Part shown: piece by piece, positions 38,331 to 47,124 of the stretch
Position numbering within the stretch: position 1 is the stretch's first letter
How the letters are laid out: every line of letters begins with the position of its first letter
Origin: Mycolicibacterium aurum
Lineage (GTDB): Bacteria; Actinomycetota; Actinomycetes; Mycobacteriales; Mycobacteriaceae
Length of the DNA: 64,000 nt
Assembly (NCBI RefSeq): GCF_900637195.1
Contig: NZ_LR134356.1
Span: forward strand, 5,704,001-5,768,000
Reading direction: 5' to 3'
Notes under the pieces: generated by a model
Databases searched by the model: none
Seen by the model: the letters and a program-made list of their open reading frames with translations, nothing else
Told to the model about the DNA's origin: nothing
Program-made: the position numbers and the translations under genes

Positions 38331-39400
38331 CGCTCCCGGCGCTCGCTGGTGGCGCACTCGCAGTCGTATTCGCCCTCAAGGCCTCTCGGCAGATCCGTGC
38401 CGCGGAAGATTCCGCTTCCCGGCGTCGCTCCCGAGAGAGCGTCGGCGGCGAGAATGACGGCGCCACCGGTCCAGGTGGTTCGTTCGACGGGCCAGCGCTT
38501 CCCGTCCGAGTAGACCAGCCCCGTCCAGTAGGAACCGTCCTCCTCACGCAGGTGGTGCATGGCCCCGAACTGCTCGTGTGCGCGGTCGCGGTTGCCGATC
38601 GCATCCAATGCCATGACCAATTCGCAGGTTTCGGCCCCTGTCACCCACGGCCTGTCGTCCACGCAGCGGATGCCCAGTCCGGGGACGACGAAGTGGTCCC
38701 ACCGTTCGTCGATGCGGGCCTGCGCCCGCGGCCCGCGCAGCGCACCGCAGAGAACCGGGTAGTACCACTCCATCGACCAGCGATCCTTGGTGACGAAGGC
38801 CTCCGGGTGATGCGCGATCGCGTGGCCGAGCCGCCCGACCGCCACCTCCCATTCGGGCTGCGGAGCGCCCACGTAGTCGGCGAGGGCCAACGCGCAGCGG
38901 ATGCTGTGGTGGATGCTGGCGCAACCGGTCAGCAGTGCCTCGTCGGCGTCACCGGAAGGGCCACGCGCCCAGGTGATTTCGCCGGTGGCACCCTGCAACT
39001 CCAGGACGAAGTCGATGGCACTGGCGACGACGGGCCACATGGCCTCGGCGAATCTGCGGTCGCCGGTGACGAGCACGTGATGCCAGACGCCGGTGGCGAT
39101 GTAGGCGCAGAAGTTGGTGTCGCTGTTGGCATCCTCGACGACGCCGTTGCGCAGCTGGATCGGCCAGGTGCCGTCGGGCCGCTGCGTGGTGCGCGACCAT
39201 TCGAAGGCCGCGCGTGCAGGCTCGAGCAGACCCGCTGCCGTCAGCGCCATCGCACTCTCGACATGGTCCCACGGATCGGTGTGGCCGCCCACCGACCACG
39301 GGATGGCGCCCGTGGACTCCTGCGTCGCAGCGATCGACTCTGCCGTCTGCCGGCACTGGGCCGGCGTGAACACACCCGGCACCCCGGGAATGTCATGCAT
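38327..39400 (-). CDS. mmpH: Alpha/alpha-barrel (prenyltransferase-like) protein, probable MMP endomannosidase MmpH
   Basis: The 357 residues form a helical toroid rich in Trp, Gly and Asp repeats (GAIPWSVGGHTDPWDHVESAMAL begins the domain; RPDGTWPIQ, EDGSYWTGLVYSDG). Annotation pipelines usually call such proteins prenyltransferase-like. The location inside the MMP cluster matches MmpH, the hydrolase that cleaves mature methylmannose polysaccharide to provide new primers. The start overlaps the upstream methyltransferase by 8 bp (ATGCATGA). Confidence 0.72.
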   Translation of the reverse strand: MHDIPGVPGVFTPAQCRQTAESIAATQESTGAIPWSVGGHTDPWDHVESAMALTAAGLLEPARAAFEWSRTTQRPDGTWPIQLRNGVVEDANSDTNFCAYIATGVWHHVLVTGDRRFAEAMWPVVASAIDFVLELQGATGEITWARGPSGDADEALLTGCASIHHSIRCALALADYVGAPQPEWEVAVGRLGHAIAHHPEAFVTKDRWSMEWYYPVLCGALRGPRAQARIDERWDHFVVPGLGIRCVDDRPWVTGAETCELVMALDAIGNRDRAHEQFGAMHHLREEDGSYWTGLVYSDGKRWPVERTTWTGGAVILAADALSGATPGSGIFRGTDLPRGLEGEYDCECATSERRER

Positions 39401-40118
39401 CAGCGGCGTCGGGCTTCCTGAAATAGAGGGCCACGCTCTTGCCGATCAGCGGGTTGAGCACAGCTTCTGCGGTGCGCGTCAGCCATGGCTGACTCATCAT
39501 GTCCCACACCAGCAGCTTGTGATAGGCGGCCACCGCGGGGTGGTTGTTCTTCTCGGTTCCCACAGCGCATTTGAGCCACCAGTACGGCGAGTGCAGGGCA
39601 TGCGCATGCTGGGTGTGGGTCAACGCAAGGCCGTGGGCGAGCACCTTGTCGCGCAGTTCGTCGGCCCGGTAGATGCGGATGTGCCCACCCTCGTTGGCGT
39701 GGTACTCGTCGGACAGCGCCCAGCAGACCCGCTCGGGAAGCCAGCGCGGCACCGTGATCGCGAGTGCACCACCGGGTTTGAGCACTCGCACCAGTTCGGC
39801 GATGGCCTGATCATCGTTGGGGACGTGTTCGAGGATCTCCGAGGCGATCACGCAGTCGAAGGTGCGGTCGTCGTAGGGAAGGTCGAGCGCGTCACCCTTG
39901 ACGGCTTCACCCTTGGCCGACGCCGGCGCCTCGCCCTGAGCCTGCATGGCCTGCAGGATCTCGTCCACATCGTTGAGATCCGATGCGCTCTGGTCGAATC
40001 CGATGACGTCGGCACCGCGCCGGAACGCCTCGAACGTGTGCCGTCCGGCGCCGCAGCCGACGTCGATCACCTTCGTGCCCGCGCCGACACCGAGCCGGTC
40101 GAAGTCCACGGTCAGCAT
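39393..40118 (-). CDS. meT3: Class I SAM methyltransferase, probable MMP 3-O-methyltransferase MeT3
   Basis: The 241-residue Methyltransf_11-type enzyme has the SAM loop VIDVGCGAGRHTFEA and the post-motif FDCVIASEILEHVPND, then LKPGGALAITVPRW. It overlaps the mannosyltransferase by 7 bp (ATGCTGA) and mmpH by 8 bp, so the three are translationally coupled. Within this cluster the likely substrate is the 3-OH of mannose residues in the growing MMP chain. Roles of the two methyltransferases are inferred, not proven, by sequence. Confidence 0.68.
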   Translation of the reverse strand: MLTVDFDRLGVGAGTKVIDVGCGAGRHTFEAFRRGADVIGFDQSASDLNDVDEILQAMQAQGEAPASAKGEAVKGDALDLPYDDRTFDCVIASEILEHVPNDDQAIAELVRVLKPGGALAITVPRWLPERVCWALSDEYHANEGGHIRIYRADELRDKVLAHGLALTHTQHAHALHSPYWWLKCAVGTEKNNHPAVAAYHKLLVWDMMSQPWLTRTAEAVLNPLIGKSVALYFRKPDAADA

Positions 40119-41347
40119 GTCGCGACCCTTTCACAAGCCTTCTCGTACACCGCGACGGTCTGCGCGGCGACAGATTCCCAACTGAACACCTCGAGTGCGC
40201 GGCGACGGCCGTTGTCGCCGAGCCTGCGCAGTTCCCTCGGCGAGTCCAGTAATTCGCCGAGAACGGCGGTCAGCTCATCGACGTCGGCCGGCTTCACCAG
40301 CCGCGCGCACTCCCCGTCGACACCGACGACCTCGGGCAGGGCCCCGGCCCGGCTCGCGACGATCGGGGTTCCGCTGGCCATGGCCTCGACCGCGGGCAGC
40401 GAGAAACCCTCGTACAGCGAAGGGATGCAGGCCACTTCGGCCGAGGCAAGCAGCTCGGCCAGCTCGGAGTCGGACAGCCCGCTGGAGCTGTGCACGATGT
40501 CGGAGATGCCCAGCTCGGCGATCAGCTTCTCGGTGGGTCCGTTGGGTTCCAGCTTGGCGACCAACTGCAGTTCGAGGTCGCGCTCGACGCGCAGTCGCGC
40601 GATGGCGTGCAGCAGATGGGCGACACCCTTGAGGGGAACGTCGGCACTGGCGATCGCGATGACGCGGTTGCGGACCCGGGTCTGCGAGGGCTGGAACAGC
40701 TCGGTGTCCACCCCAAGGGGGACGACGTGCAACTGGTCGGGGCTGACGGCGAAGTCGTCGGCGATGTCGACCGCCGACGTCGAGGACACGGTGACGAGCT
40801 CCGGGATCCGGCGCGCTACCTGCTTCTGCATCTCGGCGAATCCGTACCACCGGCGCACCAGCGGCTTGCGCCACCATGTGGCCGCCGCCACGTCCACCAC
40901 GCGGTCCCGGGTGATCGGGTGGTGCACGGTGGCCACCACGGGCAGTCCCGAATCCGCGATCCGCAGCAGCCCGGTGCCCAGGCACTGGTTGTCGTGCACG
41001 ACGTCGAAGTCGTCCAGCCGGTCGGCGAGCAGTCGGGCCACCCGCAGGCTGAAGGTCTTGGGTTCGGGGAACCCGGCGGTCCACGTCGTCAGCAGCTCGA
41101 GCAGGTCGATGGTGCTGGTGATCTCGCTGGGACGCGGCACGCGGAACGGGTCCGGCTCGCGGTACAGGTCCAGACTCGGCACCTTCGTCAGCCGAACCCG
41201 GGGGTCGAGGCCGCCGGGATAGGGCTGGCCGGAGAAGACCTCGACGTCATGGCCGAGTTCGACGAGTCCGCGGCTCAGATGCCGGACGTAAACCCCTTGG
41301 CCACCGCAATGGGTCTTGCTCCGATACGACAGCAAGGCGATACGCAT
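40112..41347 (-). CDS. manT: GT4-family glycosyltransferase, probable MMP alpha-1,4-mannosyltransferase ManT
   Basis: This 411-residue GT-B enzyme has N-terminal KTHCGGQGVYVRHLSRGL, the sugar-nucleotide domain PLGVDTELFQPS, and the GT4 E-x7-E region in IPSLYEGFSLPAVEAMASGT. It is the first gene of the three-gene minus operon. ManT elongates methylmannose polysaccharide from GDP-mannose, and MMP modulates fatty-acid synthase I by binding acyl chains. ATG 41347 starts 82 nt after the probable promoter start site. Confidence 0.75.
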   Translation of the reverse strand: MRIALLSYRSKTHCGGQGVYVRHLSRGLVELGHDVEVFSGQPYPGGLDPRVRLTKVPSLDLYREPDPFRVPRPSEITSTIDLLELLTTWTAGFPEPKTFSLRVARLLADRLDDFDVVHDNQCLGTGLLRIADSGLPVVATVHHPITRDRVVDVAAATWWRKPLVRRWYGFAEMQKQVARRIPELVTVSSTSAVDIADDFAVSPDQLHVVPLGVDTELFQPSQTRVRNRVIAIASADVPLKGVAHLLHAIARLRVERDLELQLVAKLEPNGPTEKLIAELGISDIVHSSSGLSDSELAELLASAEVACIPSLYEGFSLPAVEAMASGTPIVASRAGALPEVVGVDGECARLVKPADVDELTAVLGELLDSPRELRRLGDNGRRRALEVFSWESVAAQTVAVYEKACERVATC

Positions 41348-41418
41348 GGTCAGCTCACTGGACCTGGAGGGCGGCCCTGAGCTGCCCGAATCGTGTGACG
41401 CAAGTAATCCGAACCCTC

Positions 41419-41463
41419 CTGGACATGTGTCCAGACTATAGTTTGACGTGCTAGCTGACGCAA
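41419..41463 (-). promoter_or_regulatory. Promoter of the manT-meT3-mmpH operon with overlapping operator
   Basis: On the minus strand TTGCGT (41463-41458) and TATAGT (41440-41435) are separated by 17 bp, a good sigma-A promoter. The perfect palindrome CTGGACATGTGTCCAG (41419-41434) lies directly downstream, over the transcription start. A repressor bound there would block initiation. Confidence 0.7.
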
Positions 41464-41532
41464 TCCGCCCGCTTGCTCTGACTACCACAGTCGCCGCCGA
41501 ACGTCCTGTTCGACCTCGGCGGACCACCGGTT

Positions 41533-41988
41533 TTACGAGGGCGGGAAGCCCCCGGTGGCCACCGGGCCCCAGCGCTGCGGCGTGACCCTGATCAGGCACT
41601 TGCGCTGATCGAGCATCGCCTGGCGGTACTCGTCCCAGTCCGGATGCTCGCCGGCCACCGACCGGAAGTACTCGACGAGCGGCTCGAGGGCGTCGGGCAG
41701 GTCGACGACCTCGGCGTGGCCGTCGACCTGCACGTAGGGGCCGGTGAAGTCGTCGGACAGCACGACCACGCTGGCGCGGGGCCGATGCCGGATGTTGGCG
41801 GTCTTGGCCCGTTGGGGATAGGTCGCCACGACGATGCGGCCCTCGCCGTCCACGCCGCCGGTGACCGGGGAGGTCTGCAGCGACTCGCCCGCCCGGAACG
41901 TCGTCAGCACCATGTGGTGCCGTGGCCGGATGAAGTCGAGCAGTTCGGGCAGTGTGACCACGTCGGCGGTGGCGAATTTCCTGGCCAT
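41533..41988 (-). CDS. PPOX-class F420/FMN-binding oxidoreductase
   Basis: The 151-residue split-barrel flavoprotein contains HHMVLTTFRAGESLQTSPVTGG, RAKTANIRHRPRASVVVLSD and QVDGHAEVVDLPD. Actinobacterial members of this subfamily mostly bind F420 and reduce diverse small molecules, or act on biliverdin-like substrates. ATG 41988 is chosen at the conserved MARKFAT start. It is divergent from the DUF222 fragment. Confidence 0.75.
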   Translation of the reverse strand: MARKFATADVVTLPELLDFIRPRHHMVLTTFRAGESLQTSPVTGGVDGEGRIVVATYPQRAKTANIRHRPRASVVVLSDDFTGPYVQVDGHAEVVDLPDALEPLVEYFRSVAGEHPDWDEYRQAMLDQRKCLIRVTPQRWGPVATGGFPPS

Positions 41989-42023
41989 GTTCGCCAGCGT
42001 ATCGATGTGTCGGACCCCCTCCG

Positions 42024-42046
42024 TAGCGTGTCGAACATGAGTTCGA
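42024..42046 (+). promoter_or_regulatory. Perfect LexA box with leaderless-type promoter
   Basis: TCGAAC-ATGA-GTTCGA (42031-42046) matches the SOS consensus TCGAAC-N4-GTTCGA at all 12 positions. A TAGCGT -10 hexamer (42024-42029) puts transcription start at about 42036. The N4 spacer itself contains the ATG start codon of the next gene. Confidence 0.85.
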
Positions 42047-42345
42047 AGAATGATTGGGCTGAGGCCCTCGACACCGTCGACCGCGCATACCGGCAGGTGG
42101 CCGACCTGTCCTTCCACACACTCCAGCCCGCCGACCAGCGTGCCCTTCTGGTCCGGCTGGACGCACTGGAGAAGTTGCTCGCGGCCACGCAGCGCAGCCT
42201 GCTCGGCCACCTGATCGCCGGCCCGCCACCGGTCGAGTTCGCGGGTGCCCCGTGGGCGAAGGTCCTGGCGCGCCGGCTGCGCATCTCGGAGGGCGAAGCG
42301 CACCGCCGCATCGCCGAGGCCGGGGCGGCGGCCGGCGCGGCGTGA
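42037..42345 (+). pseudogene. Truncated DUF222 (13E12 repeat family) N-terminal fragment
   Basis: The 102 residues match only the start of DUF222: LSFHTLQPADQRALLVRLDALEKLL, LIAG, and KVLARRLRISEGEAHRRIAEA. Full 13E12 proteins run on for several hundred residues to an HNH nuclease domain, which is missing here. The frame simply stops and no continuation was seen in the other frames. The perfect SOS box matches the known LexA control of some 13E12 genes. It could be a decayed mobile-repeat relic or a short functional protein. Confidence 0.7.
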
Positions 42346-42398
42346 GGCCGCGGTTGCGCAGCCGGGACGGGGACGGCCCTCTCTAGGCTGAGCACACC

Positions 42399-43037
42399 AT
42401 GTACATCCCGCCGAAGTTCGCGCTGCCGGACGCCGACACCCGCGCCGCCCTCGCGCGCGCCGGCTTCGCGAACCTGGTGAGCCACACCGACGACGGGATG
42501 CTCGTCACCCCGTTGCCGCTTCTCTACGACCCGGTCCGGCACTCCCTCATCGGGCACGTGGCCCGCGCCAACCCGCACTGGTTGGCCGTCGGCGCCACGT
42601 CCGTCGCGATCTTCTCCGGACCACAGGCATACATCTCGCCCGGCTTCTATGCCACCAAGGGTGAGACCGGGAAGGTCGTCCCGACATGGAACTACGACGT
42701 GCTGACCGTGCACGGACATCTCCTCGCCCACGACGACACCGACTGGCTGCGCGATCTCGTCAGCATGCTGACCGAGCGTCATGAGCAGAACCGCGACCAG
42801 CCGTGGCAGGTCACCGACGCACCGGAGTCCTATGTCTCCGGTCAGCTCGCGGGCATCGTCGGGGTGGAGCTGAGCATCACGTCGGTCGAGGGCAAGGCGA
42901 AGATGTCGCAGAACCAGCCTGATCGCAACCGCGACGGCGTCGTCGCCGGCCTGCGCACGTCATCCCACCCCGGCGATCATGCCGTGGCCGAGCGCGTCGA
43001 GAGCTTCGGCAGCACCAGGGCGAACACCCGCGGGTAG
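42399..43037 (+). CDS. PaiB-type FMN-binding protein
   Basis: The 212 residues start MYIPPKFALPD and contain FANLVSHTDDGMLVTPLPLL, GHVARANPHW, AIFSGPQAYISPGFYATK and VPTWNYDVLTVHG, all PaiB hallmarks. B. subtilis PaiB was described as a negative regulator, but the fold is an FMN-binding split barrel, so an enzymatic or detoxifying role is also possible. Its 3' end overlaps the opposing C39-like gene by 61 bp. Confidence 0.85.
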   Translation: MYIPPKFALPDADTRAALARAGFANLVSHTDDGMLVTPLPLLYDPVRHSLIGHVARANPHWLAVGATSVAIFSGPQAYISPGFYATKGETGKVVPTWNYDVLTVHGHLLAHDDTDWLRDLVSMLTERHEQNRDQPWQVTDAPESYVSGQLAGIVGVELSITSVEGKAKMSQNQPDRNRDGVVAGLRTSSHPGDHAVAERVESFGSTRANTRG

Positions 43038-43501
43038 CCCACACCCGTCATCCGCGCGCACCGGACGGCCTCGAGCTCGACGGAGCGCATCTCACCCGAC
43101 GACGGCTCGTAGCAGCGCAACCGGTCAGCCGTGACGTCGACGATCAGCACCCAGTGTCTCGGGAGAAGACGGCCGACCAGCATCGCCACCGGCCAGCCGG
43201 CGTCGACCACCGCCAGCACGTCGGCGAGCCCGTCGCTACGCCCCCGCCACAGCCGCCATCGGTAGCGCACCGCGCGCTCCCGCGAGTGCACCGTGATCGC
43301 CCGCGCCATCCCCATCGGCGTGGTGCCGAGCATCCGCGGCCACACGCGGTTGATCCGCGCATGCACCCGACCCTGCTCCCTCGCGAACCATTCCTGCGTC
43401 GGTTCCGCCCCGTAGGAGGGATCGAGCAGAGCGCCGGCCATCACGGCGACCGAGGGCCCACACGTGGTGCCGTCACGTTGGCGGAGCGCGGCAATCCGCA
43501 T
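42977..43501 (-). CDS. C39-like cysteine peptidase-fold protein
   Basis: The 174 residues begin with ALRQRDGTTCGPSVAVMAGALL, where Cys is the expected nucleophile. A later LLPRHWVLIVDV supplies His and Asp, giving a papain-like triad of the C39 type. No transporter is attached, and no signal peptide is evident. The substrate is unknown. ATG 43501 is chosen because the catalytic domain begins directly after it. Confidence 0.65.
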   Translation of the reverse strand: MRIAALRQRDGTTCGPSVAVMAGALLDPSYGAEPTQEWFAREQGRVHARINRVWPRMLGTTPMGMARAITVHSRERAVRYRWRLWRGRSDGLADVLAVVDAGWPVAMLVGRLLPRHWVLIVDVTADRLRCYEPSSGEMRSVELEAVRCARMTGVGYPRVFALVLPKLSTRSATA

Positions 43502-43585
43502 CGGTCCACGGTAGGCCGACCCCGATTCCTCCGGCAGCGAAGTGGGTATCGGTGAACACATGTGCACTCAATCCGGGAGTCCGTC

Positions 43586-44980
43586 ATGACCTTCGACATC
43601 ACGCCGACAGCAGCCCAGCACGACCTCGCCCGGCGCGCCCACGAGTTCGCCGAGCAGGTCGTTCGCCCCGTCGCCGCCGACTACGACCAGCGCCAGGAGT
43701 TTCCGTGGCCGGTACTGGAAGAAGCGGCCGCGCGCGGCTTCTACAGCCCGCTGTTCTACCGCGACCTGATCGGCGACCCGACAGGGCTGTCACTGCCGAT
43801 GTTCATGGAGGAACTGTTCTGGGGCTGCGCCGGCATCGGACTGGCCGTGGTGATGCCCGCGCTGGCCCTGTCGGCCATCGGGCAGGCGGCCTCGCCCGAG
43901 CAGATGCTGCAGTGGGCGCCCGAATGCTTCGGCACACCAGGCGACCTCAAACTCGCCGCGCTCGCGATCTCAGAGCCGGAAGGCGGCAGCGACGTCCGGA
44001 ATCTGCGCACCACCGCCCGCCGCGACGGCTCGGGACCGGACGCAGACTGGATCATCGACGGCCACAAGATGTGGATCGGCAACGGCGGCATCGCCAACGT
44101 CCACGTCGTCAACGCCGTCGTCGACCAGGAACTCGGCCACAAGGGCCAGGCGCTGTTCATCGTGCCTGGCGGTACCCCCGGCCTTGACATGGTGCGCAAG
44201 CTCGACAAGCTCGGCTGCCGCGCCTCTCACACCGCCGAGTTGAAATTCACCGGTGTCCGGATTCCCGCCGACCACCTGCTCGGCGGGCAGGAGAAACTCG
44301 ACCACAAACTCGCCCGCGCCCGCGAAGCCGTCGCGGGCGCCAAGCACTCCGGGTCGGCGACGTTGGGCACCTTCGAACAGACCCGGCCGATGGTCGCCGC
44401 GCAGGCGCTCGGAATCGCCAGGGCCGCTTTGGAATACGTCACCGAATACGCCAACCGCCGGGAAGCCTTCGGTGCGCCGATCATCGACAACCAGGGCATC
44501 TCGTTCCCGCTCGCCGACTTGGCCACCGGACTGGATGCCGCGCGGTTGCTCACGTGGCGGGCGTCCTGGATGGCGGCAACGGGCATCCCCTTCGAACGAG
44601 GTGAGGGCTCGATGTCCAAACTGGCGGCCAGCGAACTCGCGGTGCGGACCACCGAACGCGCCATTCAGACGATGGGCGGCTACGGCTACATCAAGGATCA
44701 CCCCGTCGAGAAGTGGTACCGCGACGCGAAGCTGTACACCATCTTCGAGGGCACCAGCGAGATCCAGCGGATGGTCATCGGCAACGCCCTCGGGGCCGCA
44801 GACGGAAAGCCGCCCCTGCACGTCGACCTCGAGCCCACGGGCGGCCCGCTGAACCGCGTGCTCGGCCGCGGCACCCCGGCCCGCACCCAGATGGGCGCCT
44901 CGGCCCTGTCGATGAAGGACCGCGTTCCGGCCCCAGTGATGAAGATGGCAATGAAAGTGCTGCGCCCGCCGCGGAGGTGA
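43586..44980 (+). CDS. Acyl-CoA dehydrogenase
   Basis: The 464-residue FadE-family flavoprotein has the FAD/substrate region LAALAISEPEGGSDVRNL. The C-terminal ANRREAFGAPIIDNQ, MGGYGYIKDHPVEKWYRDAK and IFEGTSEIQR carry the catalytic Glu. It oxidises an acyl-CoA to the enoyl-CoA. No other beta-oxidation gene is adjacent, so chain specificity is unknown. A GGGAG site lies 9 bp before ATG 43586. Confidence 0.9.
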   Translation: MTFDITPTAAQHDLARRAHEFAEQVVRPVAADYDQRQEFPWPVLEEAAARGFYSPLFYRDLIGDPTGLSLPMFMEELFWGCAGIGLAVVMPALALSAIGQAASPEQMLQWAPECFGTPGDLKLAALAISEPEGGSDVRNLRTTARRDGSGPDADWIIDGHKMWIGNGGIANVHVVNAVVDQELGHKGQALFIVPGGTPGLDMVRKLDKLGCRASHTAELKFTGVRIPADHLLGGQEKLDHKLARAREAVAGAKHSGSATLGTFEQTRPMVAAQALGIARAALEYVTEYANRREAFGAPIIDNQGISFPLADLATGLDAARLLTWRASWMAATGIPFERGEGSMSKLAASELAVRTTERAIQTMGGYGYIKDHPVEKWYRDAKLYTIFEGTSEIQRMVIGNALGAADGKPPLHVDLEPTGGPLNRVLGRGTPARTQMGASALSMKDRVPAPVMKMAMKVLRPPRR

Positions 44981-45076
44981 CGCTCACCGACGGCCAGGCG
45001 TACCCGCAGTTCAACGACCGGCGAGCAGGAAAAAAACCCGGTACCCCTGGTTTCACCTAGGCATGATCTGGCAACA

Positions 45077-45093
45077 TTACCGACGAGTAAGGT
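45077..45093 (+). promoter_or_regulatory. Promoter with TTAC-N6-GTAA inverted repeat before the membrane operon
   Basis: TTAC-CGACGA-GTAA (45077-45090) overlaps a TAAGGT -10-like hexamer (45088-45093) about 29 bp before ATG 45122. Repeats of this form are common TetR-family operators in mycobacteria; the cognate regulator is not evident here. Confidence 0.4.
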
Positions 45094-45121
45094 ATTCGCG
45101 ACGGGTGGGGAAGGGACAACG

Positions 45122-46978
45122 ATGGAGTTTCCTGTGCAGGCGGTGTCGGTGCTGGCGCAGCCGTCGGGCGGTGACGAGGGTGGAGGCGCCGCTCTCAGCG
45201 AGATCATCGCTCTGTCCGCCGCCGGCGCGGTGGTCGCGGCGGTGCTGTTGTGGATCGGCTGGATGCACCGCACGCACAAGATCACCTGGCTGACTCGGCT
45301 GGCCGAGTGGACGGGACACCGATTCAAACGCCCGCCGTGGGTGGCACTGCCCATCGCCATGTTCATCACGTCGATCATCTGTGCGCTGTTCGGCTTCATC
45401 TGGGACGTCAGCCTGCACATCGGCAACGGCCGAGACGACGGCGCGCTGGCCAACCCCGCCCACTACTTCATCCTGATCGGCCTGTTCGGAATCTTCGTGG
45501 CGGGCTGTACCGCGATGGTGCTGCCCCTGGGCGAGGAGAACAAGCCGGGCCCGTCGGCGGTCCGCATCACCGATGACTGGTACGCCCCCGTCGGCGGCAT
45601 CGTGATGGCCGGCTGCGGCCTCTACGCGCTGATGGGCTTCCCGCTCGACGACATGTGGCACCGCATCTTCGGACAGGACGTGACGCTGTGGGGTCCCACC
45701 CACCTGATGATGATCGGCGGCGCCGGCTTCTCCACGCTCTCTGCGCTCTACCTGGAGTACGAAGGCCGCCGGGTCAGGACCGCCGACACCCCACCCGACG
45801 GGTTCGGCCTGCGGTTCGTGCAATACCTGGCGTTCGCGGGCGTCCTGATCGGCGCGTCGGTCTACCAGATCGAGTTCGACTTCGGTGTCCCGCAGTTCCG
45901 TCAGGTGTTCCAGCCCATGCTGATCGCCGCCGCGGCCGGGCTGGCGCTGGTTGCCGCCCGCGTCTTCATGGGCCGCGGCGCCGCCCTCATCGCGGCAGTC
46001 GTCGCCATCGGTCTCCGCGGCATCGTCGCCTTCCTGGTGGCGCCCGTCCTCGATGCACCGGTCAACTGGTTCGCCCTCTATCTCGGAGCGGCCGTCGTCG
46101 TCGAACTCCTGGCGCTGACGCCGCTGATCAAGCGACCCGTGGTCTTCGGGCTCGTCGCCGGTCTGGGCATCGGCACCGTGGGCCTGTGGATCGAGTCGTT
46201 GTGGATCAACGCCGTCTATCCGCTGACGTGGCCGACCAGCATCTGGCCGGAGGCGCTGGCCATGGCGATACCCGTTGCGGTCCTCACCGGCGGCTGCGGG
46301 GCGATGGTGGGCATGGTGCTGACGGGCAAGCGACTGCCCCGCCGGGCCGTCGGGGTGAGCCTGGTGGCGTTGACCATCCTGGCGATCGGCGGCGCCGCGG
46401 CCAACGGCCTGCGCTACGACGTCCCACCGAACGCCACCGCGTCGGTGACGCTGACCGAGGCCCCGCCTGTCGACGGCCAGCGTTTCGTCACTGCGGACGT
46501 GCGGTTCAATCCACCCGACGTCCTGAGCGACAACCCCAACTGGGTGACGGTGCTGGGCTGGCAGGGAGGTCTGGCGAACGAACGCGGCATCTTCCACGAC
46601 AGCCTGGAGAACGTCGGACCGGGACACTTCCGATCGACCCAGCCGATGCCGGTCTCCGGCACCTGGAAGACCCTGTTGCGTGTGCACGACGGCAGGACGT
46701 TCACCGCGGTACCGATCTACCTCGCCGGCGACCCCGGCATCGGGGCGGAGGAAGTGCCCGCCGAGGCGCAGTTCACCCGCCCGTTCGTCGCCGAGATCAC
46801 CATTCTCCAGCGCGAACGCAGCCCTGACATCCCGCAGTCGCTCTGGCTGATCGGCTGTCTGGTGGTGCTCGTCTGCACCCTCGCCATGATCGCCGGAATC
46901 ACTTGGGGCGGTGGGCGAATCAATAACACCGAACCCACCGACAGCGAAGCCGAGTTCCAACCCTCGACTCAGGCATGA
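45122..46978 (+). CDS. Large polytopic membrane protein with C-terminal extracytoplasmic domain, function unknown
   Basis: The 618 residues contain about 11-12 membrane spans to residue about 435. An outside domain (about 440-575) follows, including NWVTVLGWQGGLANERGIFH and TWKTLLRVHDGRTFTAVPIYL, and then a final span. Conserved-looking His residues sit at membrane edges (WDVSLHIGNG, NPAHYF, GPTHLMMIGG). The outer domain resembles FixH/YtkA-like metal-handling domains only loosely. It is first in a four-gene chain with 4-bp overlaps. I do not recognise a characterised homologue. Confidence 0.7.
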   Translation: MEFPVQAVSVLAQPSGGDEGGGAALSEIIALSAAGAVVAAVLLWIGWMHRTHKITWLTRLAEWTGHRFKRPPWVALPIAMFITSIICALFGFIWDVSLHIGNGRDDGALANPAHYFILIGLFGIFVAGCTAMVLPLGEENKPGPSAVRITDDWYAPVGGIVMAGCGLYALMGFPLDDMWHRIFGQDVTLWGPTHLMMIGGAGFSTLSALYLEYEGRRVRTADTPPDGFGLRFVQYLAFAGVLIGASVYQIEFDFGVPQFRQVFQPMLIAAAAGLALVAARVFMGRGAALIAAVVAIGLRGIVAFLVAPVLDAPVNWFALYLGAAVVVELLALTPLIKRPVVFGLVAGLGIGTVGLWIESLWINAVYPLTWPTSIWPEALAMAIPVAVLTGGCGAMVGMVLTGKRLPRRAVGVSLVALTILAIGGAAANGLRYDVPPNATASVTLTEAPPVDGQRFVTADVRFNPPDVLSDNPNWVTVLGWQGGLANERGIFHDSLENVGPGHFRSTQPMPVSGTWKTLLRVHDGRTFTAVPIYLAGDPGIGAEEVPAEAQFTRPFVAEITILQRERSPDIPQSLWLIGCLVVLVCTLAMIAGITWGGGRINNTEPTDSEAEFQPSTQA

Positions 46979-47124
46979 CGTCACCACCGGACGTGGTGGT
47001 GCTGGCCGACCACCCGATCTGGCTGGCGGTGCCGGCGTTCGCACCCGCGATCGTCGTCGCCGCGGTGGTCGTCTACATCGCAGCCAAGAACCGACGGAAA
47101 CCCGACAACGACAGGGAACAGTGA
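46975..47124 (+). CDS. Small single-span membrane protein (49 residues)
   Basis: The start ATG overlaps the previous stop (ATGA), and its stop overlaps the next start (GTGA). The peptide has one hydrophobic segment (PAFAPAIVVAAVVVYIAA) followed by the positive tail KNRRKPDNDREQ, so the C-terminus is probably cytoplasmic. This size and topology fit a small accessory subunit of a membrane complex. Confidence 0.7.
   Translation: MTSPPDVVVLADHPIWLAVPAFAPAIVVAAVVVYIAAKNRRKPDNDREQ

Noticed and set aside
38327..39400. True prenyltransferase or squalene-hopene cyclase
   Set aside because: The helical-toroid fold is shared with glycosidases, no DxDD-type motif was seen, and the gene lies inside the MMP cluster.
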